From assembly GCF_014861485.1 (NCBI RefSeq), contig NZ_JACZHT010000007.1:62001-126000 (forward strand): a stretch of 64,000 nucleotides of DNA, given 5' to 3'. Source of the DNA: Phaeovibrio sulfidiphilus (GTDB lineage Bacteria > Pseudomonadota > Alphaproteobacteria > Rhodospirillales > Rhodospirillaceae). Positions 17,801 to 26,572 of this stretch are shown here, piece after piece (position 1 is the stretch's first letter; the number at the start of each line of letters is the position of its first letter). Position numbers and translations under genes: made by a program. The notes under the pieces are model-generated. The model saw only the letters and a program-made list of their open reading frames with translations. It searched no databases and was not told the origin of the DNA.

Positions 17801-18924
17801 TGGCGGTACGGGAACGGCTGTTCGCCCTGGTGGTCAAGGAGCTTCTGGCCATCCTTCGCGATCCGCGCGGGCGGGTGGTGCTGATTGCGCCGCCCATGGT
17901 CCAGCTTCTGGTGTTTTCCTTTGCGGCGACCCTTGATGTCACCCGGATCGACATTGCGGTCCTGAACCAGGACGCGGGGCACCACAGCATCGAGGCCATC
18001 CAGCGCATTGCCGGGGCCCCGCCGTTTCGCACCATCCACTATGTCCACAGCCCGGCGGAGCTGGAGGACGCCATCGTCATGCAAAGGGCGATTGCGGCGA
18101 TCCAGTTCGGGTCGGACTTCTCGCGCAACGTGGACAGCGGCCGGGAGGCCCGCATCCAGGTGCTTCTGGACGGGCGGAAATCCAACGCGGCCCAGATCGT
18201 GTTCAGCTACCTGAACCGTATCTTTGCGGAGGTGGCCTCGGAGTATCCCCTGTCCCTGAGGGCCCGGGACATGGCCGGCCCGGGGGTGGATGTGGTGGCG
18301 CGGGCCTGGTTCAACCCCAACCTCGAGGATCTGTGGTACATGGTCCCCAGTCTGGTTGCGGTGATTGCCCTGCTGATGGGCCTGCTTGTCACGGCTCTGT
18401 CCATCGCCCGCGAGCGGGAGCTTGGCACCTTTGACCAGCTTATGGTCTCGCCCCTGCGCACCTGGGAGATCCTGGTGGGCAAGGTCATCCCCCCCATGAT
18501 GATCGGCTTTGTTCACATCACCTTGTTTGTTCTGGCAGCGGTCTTCCTGTTCCGTGTGCCGCTGAACGGCTCGCTGCCGCTTCTGTACGGGGCCTCGTTT
18601 TTCTTCCTCTTTGCCACCGTCGGGGTGGGGCTGTTCCTGTCGGCGGCGTCCACAACCCAGCAGCAGGCCATCCTTGGGGCGTTTGTCTTCATGGTGCCCT
18701 CGCTGGTGTTGTCCGGGTTTGTCACCCCCATCGAGAACATGCCCGGGTGGCTCCAGGTGGTCAGTTACGCCAACCCGGTGCGCTACTATCTGATTATCGT
18801 GAAGGGGGTCTTCCTGAAGGATCTGCCCGCGGACGCGATCTTCCAGAACACGGTCCCCATGGCCGTTATCGGCGTTGTGACCATGCTGGCGGCCACCTGG
18901 CTGTTCCGTCACCGTCAGGAGTAG
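17800..18924 (+). CDS. ybhR: ABC-2 type permease YbhR
   Basis: Second permease of the pump, 374 aa, similar in layout to YbhS: N-terminal helix, ~150-residue external loop, then five C-terminal helices with the conserved RERELGTFDQLMVSP motif. The ATG shares its A with the ybhS stop (TGATG). A longer open frame extends upstream inside ybhS but lacks family features. YbhS and YbhR probably form the heterodimeric membrane channel driven by YbhF. No clear terminator follows. Confidence 0.92.
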   Translation: MAVRERLFALVVKELLAILRDPRGRVVLIAPPMVQLLVFSFAATLDVTRIDIAVLNQDAGHHSIEAIQRIAGAPPFRTIHYVHSPAELEDAIVMQRAIAAIQFGSDFSRNVDSGREARIQVLLDGRKSNAAQIVFSYLNRIFAEVASEYPLSLRARDMAGPGVDVVARAWFNPNLEDLWYMVPSLVAVIALLMGLLVTALSIARERELGTFDQLMVSPLRTWEILVGKVIPPMMIGFVHITLFVLAAVFLFRVPLNGSLPLLYGASFFFLFATVGVGLFLSAASTTQQQAILGAFVFMVPSLVLSGFVTPIENMPGWLQVVSYANPVRYYLIIVKGVFLKDLPADAIFQNTVPMAVIGVVTMLAATWLFRHRQE

Positions 18925-19239
18925 GGGGCGGCGCGAGACGCCGGTCCCGGATGCCCCGGTCGTCCACGCTCCAAGGGCCTCAGCCTCCGTTTTCGGGCGC
19001 CTCACGGGCGTGCGCGCCTTTGCCCAACCGGCTCACGCCCCCGGACCCGAAATCACCGTTCCCGGGGGGCGTTCTTGTGGGGGTCGTCGGGCGCCTCCCC
19101 CGGGGGGCGGTTCGGGTGCCAGGGAGCCGGGGGCCCGGTCCTTTAGGTGAGGGCGTCCAGGTTCCCCTCGCGCTAGTGCTTTGGACGTCCGGCGGCAGTC
19201 CCCCGGGGGGCGCGGTTCGGGTGCCGGGGAGCCGGGGCG
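18925..19239. other. Convergent gap between ybhR and murJ
   Basis: 315 nt of GC-rich DNA with an imperfect direct repeat (listed separately). No gene and no T-tailed terminator are visible. Confidence 0.5.
19097..19238. repeat. Imperfect ~37-bp direct repeat pair
   Basis: A unit beginning CCCCCGGGGGGC, then GGTTCGGGTGCC, then GGGAGCCGGGG, occurs at about 19097-19133 and 19200-19238. The copies differ by a CG insertion and one substitution. The second copy ends at the murJ stop codon. Confidence 0.7.
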
Positions 19240-20889
19240 CTAGGGCGCTTTCGTCTCCGGCAGGGCCTGGCGGCGGAAGGCGTCCTTCAGTTCGGCGGCG
19301 GTGGTGGCCCGCAGGAGGACAGCCCCCGCCAGATAGGCGCCTCCCCCTGCGCCCACCAGCACGAGAAGGTGGATCATGCGCGCGGTGCCCGAGTCCGCCG
19401 GGCCATATTGGGCGAGCAGGGCGCCGACACCCCACAGCGCTCCGGCCATCAGGGCGGTGGCGGCAAGGATCCGGGGGATTTTCCCCATCAGGCGGGGATC
19501 CGGGCGGAACAGGCCCCGGCGCAGCAGGACAACGCACAGGATCGTGGCGTTCAGCCAGCTGGCAAGGCTCGTGGCAAGGGCAATGCCCACGTGCCCCCAG
19601 ATCTGCATGAAGACAAGGTTCATGGCCACGTTGGCCACCAGTGCCCCGGCGGCGATCAGCACGGGGGTGAGGGTGTCCTCCCGGGCGTAGAACGACGGGG
19701 TCAGGATCTTCACCAGCACGAAGGCCGGAAGGCCGGAGGCAAAGGCAACCATGGCGGCCGCGGTCTTTGCGGTGTCCGCGGGCGAGAACTCGCCGCGCTC
19801 GAACAGGGCTCCGATAATGGGGCTGGCAATGCACATCAGGGCGGCCGCGGCGGGCAGGGTCAGAAGAAGGCCGATCTCCATGGCCCGGTTCTGGCTCCAG
19901 CGGGCGGAGTCCAGGTGTCCGGCCTTCAACTGCCGGGTCAGCAGCGGCAGAAGCGCCACCGAGACCGCAACGCCGATCACCCCCAGGGGAAGCTGGGTCA
20001 CCCGGTCCGCGTAGTAGAGATAGCTGACCGCCCCATCGGCCACCAGCGAGGCCAGAAGCGTGCCGATCACCAGGTTGATCTGATAGATCGACGAGCCAAA
20101 GGCCACCGGAAGGGCCCGCCCCAGGAGCTTGAGGGTCCGGGGCGTGGCACGGGGCAGGCTGATCCGCACCGGGAAGCCCTCGCGCCAGCAGTAGAACGCG
20201 AGCCACAGAAACTGGAGAACACCCGCCGTGAAGACACCCCAGGACAGGGCGTAGCCCATGGCCTCGGTGGCGTCCGTGCCCGGGGCGCTAGCGCCTTCTG
20301 CGGAAGACACCGCGGAAAGGATGCCCGCTCCGTCGCCGCCTCCGGTGAGGGTGGCGGTAACCAGAAGCGAGGTCACGAGGGTCACGTTGAAGAGGATCGG
20401 GGCCGAGGCGGCTGCGGCAAACTTGCCCAGGGAGTTGAGGATCCCCGACTGGAGGCTGGCCAGCGAGATAAACAGAAGATACGGGAACGCGATGTGGGCG
20501 AACGCTGTTGCCAGCTCCATCTTTCCGGGCGCGTCCGAGAACCCCGGAGCCAGGACCGGCATGATCCAGGGCATGCCCAGTTCCACCAGCCCCACAAAGA
20601 CCACCAGGATGAACAGCAGCATGGACAGGGCCTCGCGGGCGAAGGCCCGGGCCTGGGCGTGGCCCTCGGTCTCCAGGGTGCCGGCGAACAGGGGCACGAA
20701 GGCGGCCGAGAAGGCGCCCTCGGCGAACAGGGACCGGAACAGGTTGGGAAACCGGAAGGCCACAAAGAACGCGTCCGCCACCATGGTGGTGCCCAGAAAG
20801 CGCGCAATCAGGATGTCGCGCACAAATCCGGCAATCCGGGAAAGAAGGGTGAAGCTGCCGACGGTGGAAATGGCGCGTAACAGGTTCAT
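19240..20889 (-). CDS. murJ: Lipid II flippase MurJ (MviN)
   Basis: 549-aa polytopic inner-membrane protein of the MOP superfamily that flips lipid II for peptidoglycan synthesis. The N-terminus (TLLSRIAGFVRDILIARFLG) and the following DAFFVAFRFPNLFRSLFAEGAFSAAF are the MurJ signature. About 14 hydrophobic segments follow. In place of the usual ruvB, murJ is the next gene after ruvA here, about 250 nt away on the same strand. Confidence 0.96.
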   Translation of the reverse strand: MNLLRAISTVGSFTLLSRIAGFVRDILIARFLGTTMVADAFFVAFRFPNLFRSLFAEGAFSAAFVPLFAGTLETEGHAQARAFAREALSMLLFILVVFVGLVELGMPWIMPVLAPGFSDAPGKMELATAFAHIAFPYLLFISLASLQSGILNSLGKFAAAASAPILFNVTLVTSLLVTATLTGGGDGAGILSAVSSAEGASAPGTDATEAMGYALSWGVFTAGVLQFLWLAFYCWREGFPVRISLPRATPRTLKLLGRALPVAFGSSIYQINLVIGTLLASLVADGAVSYLYYADRVTQLPLGVIGVAVSVALLPLLTRQLKAGHLDSARWSQNRAMEIGLLLTLPAAAALMCIASPIIGALFERGEFSPADTAKTAAAMVAFASGLPAFVLVKILTPSFYAREDTLTPVLIAAGALVANVAMNLVFMQIWGHVGIALATSLASWLNATILCVVLLRRGLFRPDPRLMGKIPRILAATALMAGALWGVGALLAQYGPADSGTARMIHLLVLVGAGGGAYLAGAVLLRATTAAELKDAFRRQALPETKAP

Positions 20890-21142
20890 GGGGGGGCGCT
20901 CTGCTGGAGGGTGGGGCGGGGCCCGGGTGTTCGCCCGCTCGTGGTGTGGGGCAGGGCCGGGAGGAAGAAAGAAACAGCGGGCCGGTCGGTGCGGGTGTGG
21001 CCCTGGGTCGGGGCCCCGGCTGGGGGCGTGGGGAAGGGCGTGGGTAAGAGCGTGGTAGGGGCCGGGGGCGGTTGCGCGGACGTCCGGAAGCCGAGCTGGC
21101 CCCTCGGATCGCGGCGCAGGAGTGCCCGCCGCAGCGCCCGGG

Positions 21143-21817
21143 TTACAGAAGCCCCTTGCCGAGTTCGCGCAGGGCCTGCTGGATCAGGCTGTTGGCAGTG
21201 ATCTCCCCATCCCCATCCGCGTCCTCGAGGGCGGCGGCAATGCGGGTGACCGCGTCGAAGGCGTCCATGCGGGGATAGCCGAGATTGACAAGAGCGCTGA
21301 CCGCGTCGCTGCGGGCGGCGGCGCCGGGCGCGTCGTCCGTCTGGGGGCGTGGTGCAACATCGTCTCCGGACGGAGCCGAAACGGGGACCGCCAGAACCAG
21401 GGCGGCGGCCTTTTCCTTCAGCTCGGTGCACAGGCGGGCGGCCAGCTTGGGCCCCACGCCGGGGGCGCGGCTGAGGGAGGCCCGGTCGCCGCTCGCGATG
21501 GACCGCCCCAGGGCGTCCGGTGTCAGGACCGACAGAAGGGAGAGAGCCACCTTGGCGCCGATCCCCTGGACGGTGAACAGCAGGCGGAACCAGTCCCGCT
21601 CGGTCTCGGTGCTGAAGCCGAACAGGTTGATGGCGTCTTCGCGCACGTGGGTCTCCACCAGGAGACGGGCCTCGTCCCCGGCGCGGCCCAGCGCCTGGAG
21701 GGTCCGCCCCGAGCAGTGCACCAGGTAGCCCACGCCGCCGGAGCTCCCGCCGGTGTCGATCACCACCCAGTCCTCCCCCAGGGCATGGATGCGTCCCCGA
21801 AGCAGCGCGATCATCAT
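21143..21817 (-). CDS. ruvA: Holliday junction branch migration protein RuvA
   Basis: Binds four-way junctions as a tetramer and loads the RuvB motor. 224 aa: N-terminal OB domain (IALLRGRI...), helix-hairpin-helix motifs ([14 protein letters not shown] and [13 protein letters not shown]), and a C-terminal UBA-like domain ([17 protein letters not shown]) after an Ala/Pro/Asp-rich linker. The ATG lies in a 4-nt ATGA overlap with ruvC. ruvB does not follow. Confidence 0.95.
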   Translation of the reverse strand: MMIALLRGRIHALGEDWVVIDTGGSSGGVGYLVHCSGRTLQALGRAGDEARLLVETHVREDAINLFGFSTETERDWFRLLFTVQGIGAKVALSLLSVLTPDALGRSIASGDRASLSRAPGVGPKLAARLCTELKEKAAALVLAVPVSAPSGDDVAPRPQTDDAPGAAARSDAVSALVNLGYPRMDAFDAVTRIAAALEDADGDGEITANSLIQQALRELGKGLL

Positions 21818-22320
21818 ACGGCCCCCCTGTACCCGGCAAGGCCCGCCGGTCCGGTCCGGTAGTGCGCATGGCAGATGGCCACGGCCAGCGCGTCGGCGGC
21901 GTCGGGGGTTTTGAGCTCGGCGCCCGGAAGCAGGGTCCGGATCATCATGCCCACCTGGTCCTTGGCCGCTGCGCCCGTGCCCACCACCGACTTCTTGACC
22001 GTTTTCGGGGTGTACTCGGCCACCGGAACCCGGTGCAGGGCCGGGGCGAGCATGACCGCCCCCCGAGCCTGGCCGAGCTTCAGTGTGGAGGCCGGGTTGC
22101 GGTTCACAAAGGTCTCCTCGACGGCGGCCTCGTCCGGCGCAAACCGGGCGACCACGTCCAGAACGCCCCGGTGCAGTTCCGCAAGCCGTTCGGCCAGAGA
22201 CCCGGTCTCGCTGGAGCACACCACGCCGTCGGCCACGTGGACCAGGCGGTTGCCACGGGATTCAATCACCCCCCAGCCGGTGATGCGAAGACCGGGATCA
22301 AGGCCGAGGATGCGTGTCAC
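21814..22320 (-). CDS. ruvC: Holliday junction resolvase RuvC
   Basis: Dimeric endonuclease that cuts Holliday junctions, 168 aa. RNase H-like acidic residues are visible in [25 protein letters not shown] and [11 protein letters not shown]. The start is a GTG overlapping the yebC stop by 4 nt (GTGA), and the stop overlaps ruvA by 4 nt, so yebC-ruvC-ruvA is one tightly coupled operon. Confidence 0.96.
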   Translation of the reverse strand: MTRILGLDPGLRITGWGVIESRGNRLVHVADGVVCSSETGSLAERLAELHRGVLDVVARFAPDEAAVEETFVNRNPASTLKLGQARGAVMLAPALHRVPVAEYTPKTVKKSVVGTGAAAKDQVGMMIRTLLPGAELKTPDAADALAVAICHAHYRTGPAGLAGYRGAV

Positions 22321-23063
22321 CCCAGTTTTTCCATGATGGCGTCGTCGATCTCGTAGTTGGCGGCCACGCGCTGCACGTCGTCGCTGTCGTCCAGAGCCGA
22401 AAGGAACTTCATCAGGGTCTCGGCGGCGTCCGCACCGACCGCGACGGTCATCTTGGGGCGCCAGTCAAGGCGCGAGGCCTCGGCCTCGCCCAGCTCGCCC
22501 TCGAGCAGCCGCGTCACGTTCGCCAGTTCGTCGGGCTGGCAGTAGATGTCGTGGCCGTCCTCCGAGGACTCCACATCGTCCGCGCCCGCCTCAATGGCGG
22601 CCTCCAGCACCTTCTCGGAGTCACCGGCCGTGACCGGATAGTGGATCAGCCCGACCCGGTCGAAGTTGAAGGCGACCGAACCGGTCTCGCCCATCGCCCC
22701 GCCGTGCTTGTTGAAGGCGGCGCGCACTTCGGCGGCCGTGCGGTTGCGGTTGTCCGTCAGGCACTCCACGATCACAGCCACGTTGCCGGGGCCGTAGCCC
22801 TCGTAGCGCATTTCCACGAGGTTGTCGGCGTCGCCGCCGCTCACGGCCTTGTCAATGGCGCGCTGGATGTTGTCCTTGGGCATGGACTGGGCCCGTGCCG
22901 CCGAGATCGCGGCGCGCAGCCGTGCGTTGGAGTCCGGGTCCGGAAGGCCCATCTTCGCCGCAACGGTGATTTCCCGCGCAAGCTTGGTGAACGCCTGGGC
23001 GCGCTTCGCGTCCTGGCCGCCCTTGCGGTACATGATGTTCTTGAATTTGGAATGACCCGCCAT
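22317..23063 (-). CDS. yebC: YebC/PmpR-family protein (TACO1-like)
   Basis: 248 aa. The family N-terminus [20 protein letters not shown] and the [14 protein letters not shown] motif are clear. Members have been described as DNA-binding regulators and, more recently, as ribosome-associated factors that relieve stalling at proline stretches. It heads the ruvCA operon, a common arrangement. Confidence 0.95.
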   Translation of the reverse strand: MAGHSKFKNIMYRKGGQDAKRAQAFTKLAREITVAAKMGLPDPDSNARLRAAISAARAQSMPKDNIQRAIDKAVSGGDADNLVEMRYEGYGPGNVAVIVECLTDNRNRTAAEVRAAFNKHGGAMGETGSVAFNFDRVGLIHYPVTAGDSEKVLEAAIEAGADDVESSEDGHDIYCQPDELANVTRLLEGELGEAEASRLDWRPKMTVAVGADAAETLMKFLSALDDSDDVQRVAANYEIDDAIMEKLG

Positions 23064-23340
23064 CGTGTGTTGTCCGACCCTGAAAACAGAAAAGTAAGGA
23101 AGGATGCCTTATACCAGCCGGACCGTGCCAAGGAAACCCCCTGAAGGGTTGGAACGCTGTTGAGCGGAGGGCTGGGCTGGCGGGGCCGGATCCAGTACGC
23201 AGGCGCCCGGGGAGGGGCCCTGAGAGTTGGCGGTGCGGACCGGGTCGCGTGGCTGGTGGTGGGCCGAGCAGGCGGGACGGTGGTGTGAGGAGACGGCGAT
23301 CCCGCGGTGGGAGGAGACGGCGGGCCGGGTCTGTGGGGCA

Positions 23341-23475
23341 GGAGCCCGGAGGTCCGGCCACGGTGCACGAGCCCGGAGATCCTGTCGCGGCGGGAGCCCG
23401 GAGATCCTGTTGTGGCGCGGGAGCCCGGACACCCGGCCACGGTGCAGGAGCCCCGGAGATCCTGCCGCAGCGCGG
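23341..23475. repeat. Degenerate tandem array, ~27-bp period, five units
   Basis: GAGCCC(G)GGA cores begin at 23342, 23369, 23394, 23421 and 23448 (spacings 27, 25, 27, 27). Two tail types occur, one with CCGGCCACGGTGCA (units 1 and 4) and one with GATCCTG (units 2, 3 and 5). Confidence 0.75.
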
Positions 23476-23540
23476 GCCCGCGTCATGCGTCTTGGGCGTC
23501 CGGCCGTTGCTGTTCGGCCTTCTGTCTTTTTCGTCCCCGC

Positions 23541-23620
23541 GGGGGGCACCTCCTGCCGTTTGGGGGTGCCTCTTGTCGTTTGGGGGGGGCTCTGGCCGTT
23601 GGGGGCACCTCCTGCCGTCG
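23541..23620. repeat. Degenerate tandem array, ~20-bp period, four units
   Basis: Units of the form GGGGGCACCTCCTGCCGTTT start at about 23541, 23562, 23582 and 23601. The first and last are the most alike. Confidence 0.7.
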
Positions 23621-23772
23621 GGGAGGGGGCTGTCACGACCGGCAGGTCCGGGTGGCCTGCCATGCCTCGGTCGCAACCGCGCAGGCCCGGGTGCTGAAGC
23701 ACGCCTCTGTTCCTGACCACGCGCCTGTTCTGACCCGGAAGCCCTGGGCGCCTGCAGGATCCGGGCGCTGGA

Positions 23773-23807
23773 ATCAAAACGGGCCCCGGCGTTGAACCGG
23801 AGCCCGT
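23773..23807 (-). terminator. Intrinsic terminator of the first sorted-protein gene
   Basis: On the minus strand, ACGGGCTCCGG pairs with CCGGGGCCCGT (one G-U) around a 7-nt loop and is followed by TTTTGATT. It lies about 45 nt after the stop codon. Confidence 0.75.
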
Positions 23808-23852
23808 CCTGTCAGCTGTCAGCTGGTGCCTGCCAGCAGGTTACACCCTGCC

Positions 23853-24611
23853 TCAGGCTGTTTTTCTGCGAACCATGGCTCTGCGCCCGTAGGCACCGGC
23901 ACCGGCAAGAGCGGTACCAAGGAGGACCAGCGCGCCCGGGAGCGGCACATCGCCCGGGGCTGCGTCACTGATATTGAACTCCCCGCCGTAACCCTGCACG
24001 AGCAGTCCGTTATAGTCCGGCATCAGTTTGTAGCCGTACTTTCCGGCGATGCTCAGGGTGTAGTTGCCGGCTGCCAGATCACTCCAGACCGAGGACCAGG
24101 TGGCGGCGGTCACTTTGCGTGTTTCGCTGAACCCGTTGTCTCCCGTCAGTGTGATCAGGAGGGAGTTGTTCAGCAGCCCCTCGTAGCCCGAGGACAGAAA
24201 GCCTCTGCGCACCGCCTCTTCGCCGCTGAACAGGTTCATGGAGAGATTGGAGGACCGCTCAAGAGAGAACGTGTAGGTGTTGGTGAATGCCGCCGACGGG
24301 CCCATCCAGGTGACGGGTTTTCCCTTCACTTCTGAGGACGGTGTCCCAAATGTTCCACTGGCTTTGGACGAAATCCGCACGTCATCGGTCACGTCCCCGT
24401 AGAGCCGTGCAGTGAAGGCCGAACGGAAGGTGCCAACCTTGGTGGCCTCGTTTACGGTCCCGGTGCCCTTGAGCAAACCGAGGTCGATGTTTGTTCCGGT
24501 CGCGTAGGCCGCGTTGGCAGCCGACGGAACAAGCATGGCGGTGAAAAGAAGAGCGATAACGCTCAATGCCAGCGTTGTGAACGGGCTGGCTTTGTGGGGA
24601 TGGTTTGACAT
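23853..24611 (-). CDS. Exported protein with VPLPG-type C-terminal sorting tail, paralogue 1
   Basis: 252 aa. A signal peptide with basic start and hydrophobic core ends at SAANA (~30). The body is Gly/Ser/Thr-rich and predicted beta-strand, with segments such as FTNTYTFSLER and SVWSDLAAGNYTLSI. The last ~30 residues form a PEP-CTERM-like tripartite tail: DVPLPGA, a hydrophobic helix (LVLLGTALAGAGAYG), then a basic end (RRAMVRRK). That tail is recognised by exosortases, here of the VPLPA type (XrtD), so the protein is probably processed and released or anchored at the cell surface. GAGG precedes the ATG by 6 nt. The adjacent paralogue has the same length. Confidence 0.88.
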   Translation of the reverse strand: MSNHPHKASPFTTLALSVIALLFTAMLVPSAANAAYATGTNIDLGLLKGTGTVNEATKVGTFRSAFTARLYGDVTDDVRISSKASGTFGTPSSEVKGKPVTWMGPSAAFTNTYTFSLERSSNLSMNLFSGEEAVRRGFLSSGYEGLLNNSLLITLTGDNGFSETRKVTAATWSSVWSDLAAGNYTLSIAGKYGYKLMPDYNGLLVQGYGGEFNISDAAPGDVPLPGALVLLGTALAGAGAYGRRAMVRRKTA

Positions 24612-24637
24612 GGCAACCTCAACACTTTTGGGGCTTT

Positions 24638-24649
24638 CCGGCGAGCCGG
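24638..24649 (-). promoter_or_regulatory. Leader hairpin of paralogue 1
   Basis: CCGG-4 nt-CCGG stem-loop 26 nt upstream of the start codon. Paralogue 2 has a hairpin at nearly the same place with a different stem, so pairing rather than sequence is kept. Confidence 0.45.
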
Positions 24650-24699
24650 TGTTTCGGTCTCTGACACGCGGGCGCAGAATATGACCGATACGTTGTGTA

Positions 24700-24728
24700 A
24701 GTATATGGCATGTTATGGGGATAAATAA
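24700..24728 (-). promoter_or_regulatory. Promoter of paralogue 1
   Basis: On the minus strand, TTATTT (24728-24723), 17 nt, then TATACT (24705-24700). TATACT is a near-consensus -10 box. The same two hexamers with the same spacing occur before paralogue 2, inside a longer conserved block with TTATTTATCCCC and ATATACTTACACAA. Confidence 0.7.
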
Positions 24729-25174
24729 AGAGTGGGCCATTATTTTGTAATGAATAAGTCGGGTAGGGGGGGACTGTGATTCTATCGGTGATTGTTTTGA
24801 GGGTGAAATACGCGAAAATACCGCAACCATGACGGCAGAGGGTTGGTTTTTGCGTGAAGGCCATGGGCGTGGGAGACGACGATCCGGGGCGTCAAGAGAG
24901 ACTCGGTCCTGCGTGTTTTTCGCCGGGCCTGAAGCCGGTGGTCGCGGTCGCTCCATCCGTCCGGGGAGTTGCCGGGTGCGCGGCTATCAGGTGCGCGTAC
25001 TCAGGGACATCTGGCTGTTGGTGGACGGGCGGGGCGCTCTGCGGATGGGGCGCCTGCACGTGCGTCCGTTTGCCGGGTGCCCGCGGGTGGAGCGTGATTT
25101 CTGTCAGGAAGAAAATGAAGGCCCCAGCCAAAAGCGCTTCGGTCGGAGCCCGTTCATCAGGATCGCGGCTGTGT

Positions 25175-25933
25175 TCAGGCGGCGCGGGTTTTGCGGGTGC
25201 GGCGTCGGCCCCACACACCGGCCCCGGTGATTGCGGTGCCCAGAAGGATCAGGGCGCCCGGAAGCGGCACATCGCCCGGGGCTGCGTCACTGATATTGAA
25301 GACCCCTCCGTATCCCTGCAGGAGCATTCCGCTCATGCTCGAAATCCTCTGGTAGCCGTAGCGGCCACTGATGCTCAGGGTGTAGTTGCCGGCAGCAAGA
25401 TCGCTCCAGACCGCAGCCCACGAGGCCGCAGTCACATCGCGGGTCTGGCTGAAACCGTTGTCACCGGTCAGTGTGACCTGGAAGGTGTTATTGTACAGGC
25501 CCTGGAAACCCGGCGCCAGAAGGCCCCTGCGCACCGCCTCGTAGCCGTTGAACACGTTCATGGAGAGGTTGGAGGCGCGCTCGAGAGAGAACGTGTAGTT
25601 GTTTGTGAACGCGACCGAAGGACTTCCCGCGGAAATACCCATACCGTAACCACGGCCGGACGGGGTTCCAAAGGCTCCCCTGGCGCTCGACACAATCGAC
25701 AGGTCCTCGCTGCCGGAAAAGTTGAGCTTGGCCGAGAAGGTCGAGTTGAAGGTTCCGACCTGGGTGGCCTCGTTCACGGTTCCGGTCCCCTTCAGGGCAC
25801 CGAGGTTGATTGTTGTCCCGCCGACCACGGCGGCGTTCGCTGCGGATGGAACAAGCATAACGGTAAAAAGGATTGCGGCAACGCGAAGCGCCAGCGTGTT
25901 GAAAGCGCTGGCCTGTGACGGGCGGTTAAACAT
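25175..25933 (-). CDS. Exported protein with VPLPG-type C-terminal sorting tail, paralogue 2
   Basis: 252 aa, exactly as long as paralogue 1 and similar throughout: signal peptide ending SAANA, LGALKGTGTVNEAT near the mature N-terminus, NYTFSLERASNLSMN in the middle, and LAAGNYTLSISGRYGY near the end. The sorting tail is DVPLPGA, a hydrophobic helix (LILLGTAITGAGVWG) and RRRTRKTRAA. It is a likely substrate of the exosortase at 33358-35019. The ATG is preceded by GAGG at the same spacing as in paralogue 1. No function of the mature domain is recognised. Its tail is closer to that of the third sorted protein than to paralogue 1. Confidence 0.88.
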   Translation of the reverse strand: MFNRPSQASAFNTLALRVAAILFTVMLVPSAANAAVVGGTTINLGALKGTGTVNEATQVGTFNSTFSAKLNFSGSEDLSIVSSARGAFGTPSGRGYGMGISAGSPSVAFTNNYTFSLERASNLSMNVFNGYEAVRRGLLAPGFQGLYNNTFQVTLTGDNGFSQTRDVTAASWAAVWSDLAAGNYTLSISGRYGYQRISSMSGMLLQGYGGVFNISDAAPGDVPLPGALILLGTAITGAGVWGRRRTRKTRAA

Positions 25934-25957
25934 GGCGACCTCAAGACTTGTGGGGCA

Positions 25958-25972
25958 TCCGCGCGAAGCGGA
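25958..25972 (-). promoter_or_regulatory. Leader hairpin of paralogue 2
   Basis: TCCGC-5 nt-GCGGA stem-loop 24 nt upstream of the start codon, the positional counterpart of the hairpin in paralogue 1. Confidence 0.45.
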
Positions 25973-26019
25973 GCATCGGTCCCTGACACGTGTGGGGGAA
26001 AGGACCGGCGCGTTGTGTA

Positions 26020-26048
26020 AGTATATGGTGATGATTGGGGATAAATAA
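26020..26048 (-). promoter_or_regulatory. Promoter of paralogue 2
   Basis: On the minus strand, TTATTT (26048-26043), 17 nt, TATACT (26025-26020), identical in sequence and spacing to the promoter of paralogue 1. Confidence 0.7.
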
Positions 26049-26508
26049 AGGGCTGGCCATGATCTTGTAATGAAGAGGCCGGATGGGGTGCCCAATTTCC
26101 TGTCAGGGTTGGGTTTGCTCCTCCTGACCCGCAAGAACACGCAATCTATACGCTTATGTCTTTGGCTTTACACGATGGTCCGGGGTGCGGAAGGGACTCG
26201 GCGCGTCGTGTTGTCCAGCGAGCCGGGGACAGGATAGGGGGGGGCGGGGAGGGAGGGGCACGGCGCTGAGGACCATGCGCCAGGTGCCCCGGTCGCTATA
26301 AAGGTGCCCCGGCGCCCATAAAAGGTCGGGGGTGCCGTGGGGCCGGTGTCTCTCCAGGGACGGGGTGTGCAGCCCGCCCCTTTGGCGGGGTCCGATCACC
26401 GGTGCGATCAGGGCTCTGGAGTCCGCTCCAGTGCAGCCCCCCGCTCCAGTGCAGCCCCCGCACCCCGCCCCCGTTCCCGGCTCGCCGCGCCGGGGCCCCA
26501 TCTTTGTC

Positions 26509-26547
26509 GAAAAGAAAAGACCCGGCCGAGATCGTTCCGGCCGGGTC
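26509..26547 (-). terminator. Intrinsic terminator of the third sorted-protein gene
   Basis: On the minus strand, GACCCGGCCG and CGGCCGGGTC form a perfect 10-bp stem with a 9-nt loop, followed by TTTTCTTTT. It begins 26 nt after the stop. Confidence 0.92.
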
Positions 26548-26572
26548 CGATGCGTCAGGAGGACCGTGTGCG

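Larger units (their letters stand above)
23064..23852. other. Repeat-rich gap between yebC and the first sorted-protein gene
   Basis: 789 nt without a supported gene. It contains two degenerate tandem arrays (23341-23475 and 23541-23620) and, at its right end, the terminator of the leftward sorted-protein gene. Open frames across it shift phase between repeat units and look non-coding. Confidence 0.6.
24612..25174. other. Leader and promoter region of paralogue 1, plus gap
   Basis: Holds the leader hairpin (24638-24649) and promoter (24700-24728) of the left paralogue, followed by about 400 nt with no gene. No clear terminator for paralogue 2 is visible in the right part. Confidence 0.5.
25934..26572. 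other. Leader and promoter of paralogue 2, and terminator of the third sorted-protein gene
   Basis: The hairpin and promoter of paralogue 2 lie at 25958-26048. The terminator of the leftward gene that starts at 27364 lies at 26509-26547. Between them is GC-rich DNA with a short tandem repeat (CTCCAGTGCAGCCCCC twice, ~26423-26458) and no gene. Confidence 0.5.

Noticed and set aside
23365-23470. Repeats resembling a B12 box (AGCCCGGAGATCCTG)
   Set aside because: One base too long for the box, in a tandem array, without the rest of the riboswitch and not before a B12 gene.
23341-23620. CRISPR array
   Set aside because: Units are tandem and degenerate with no unique spacers, and there are no cas genes.
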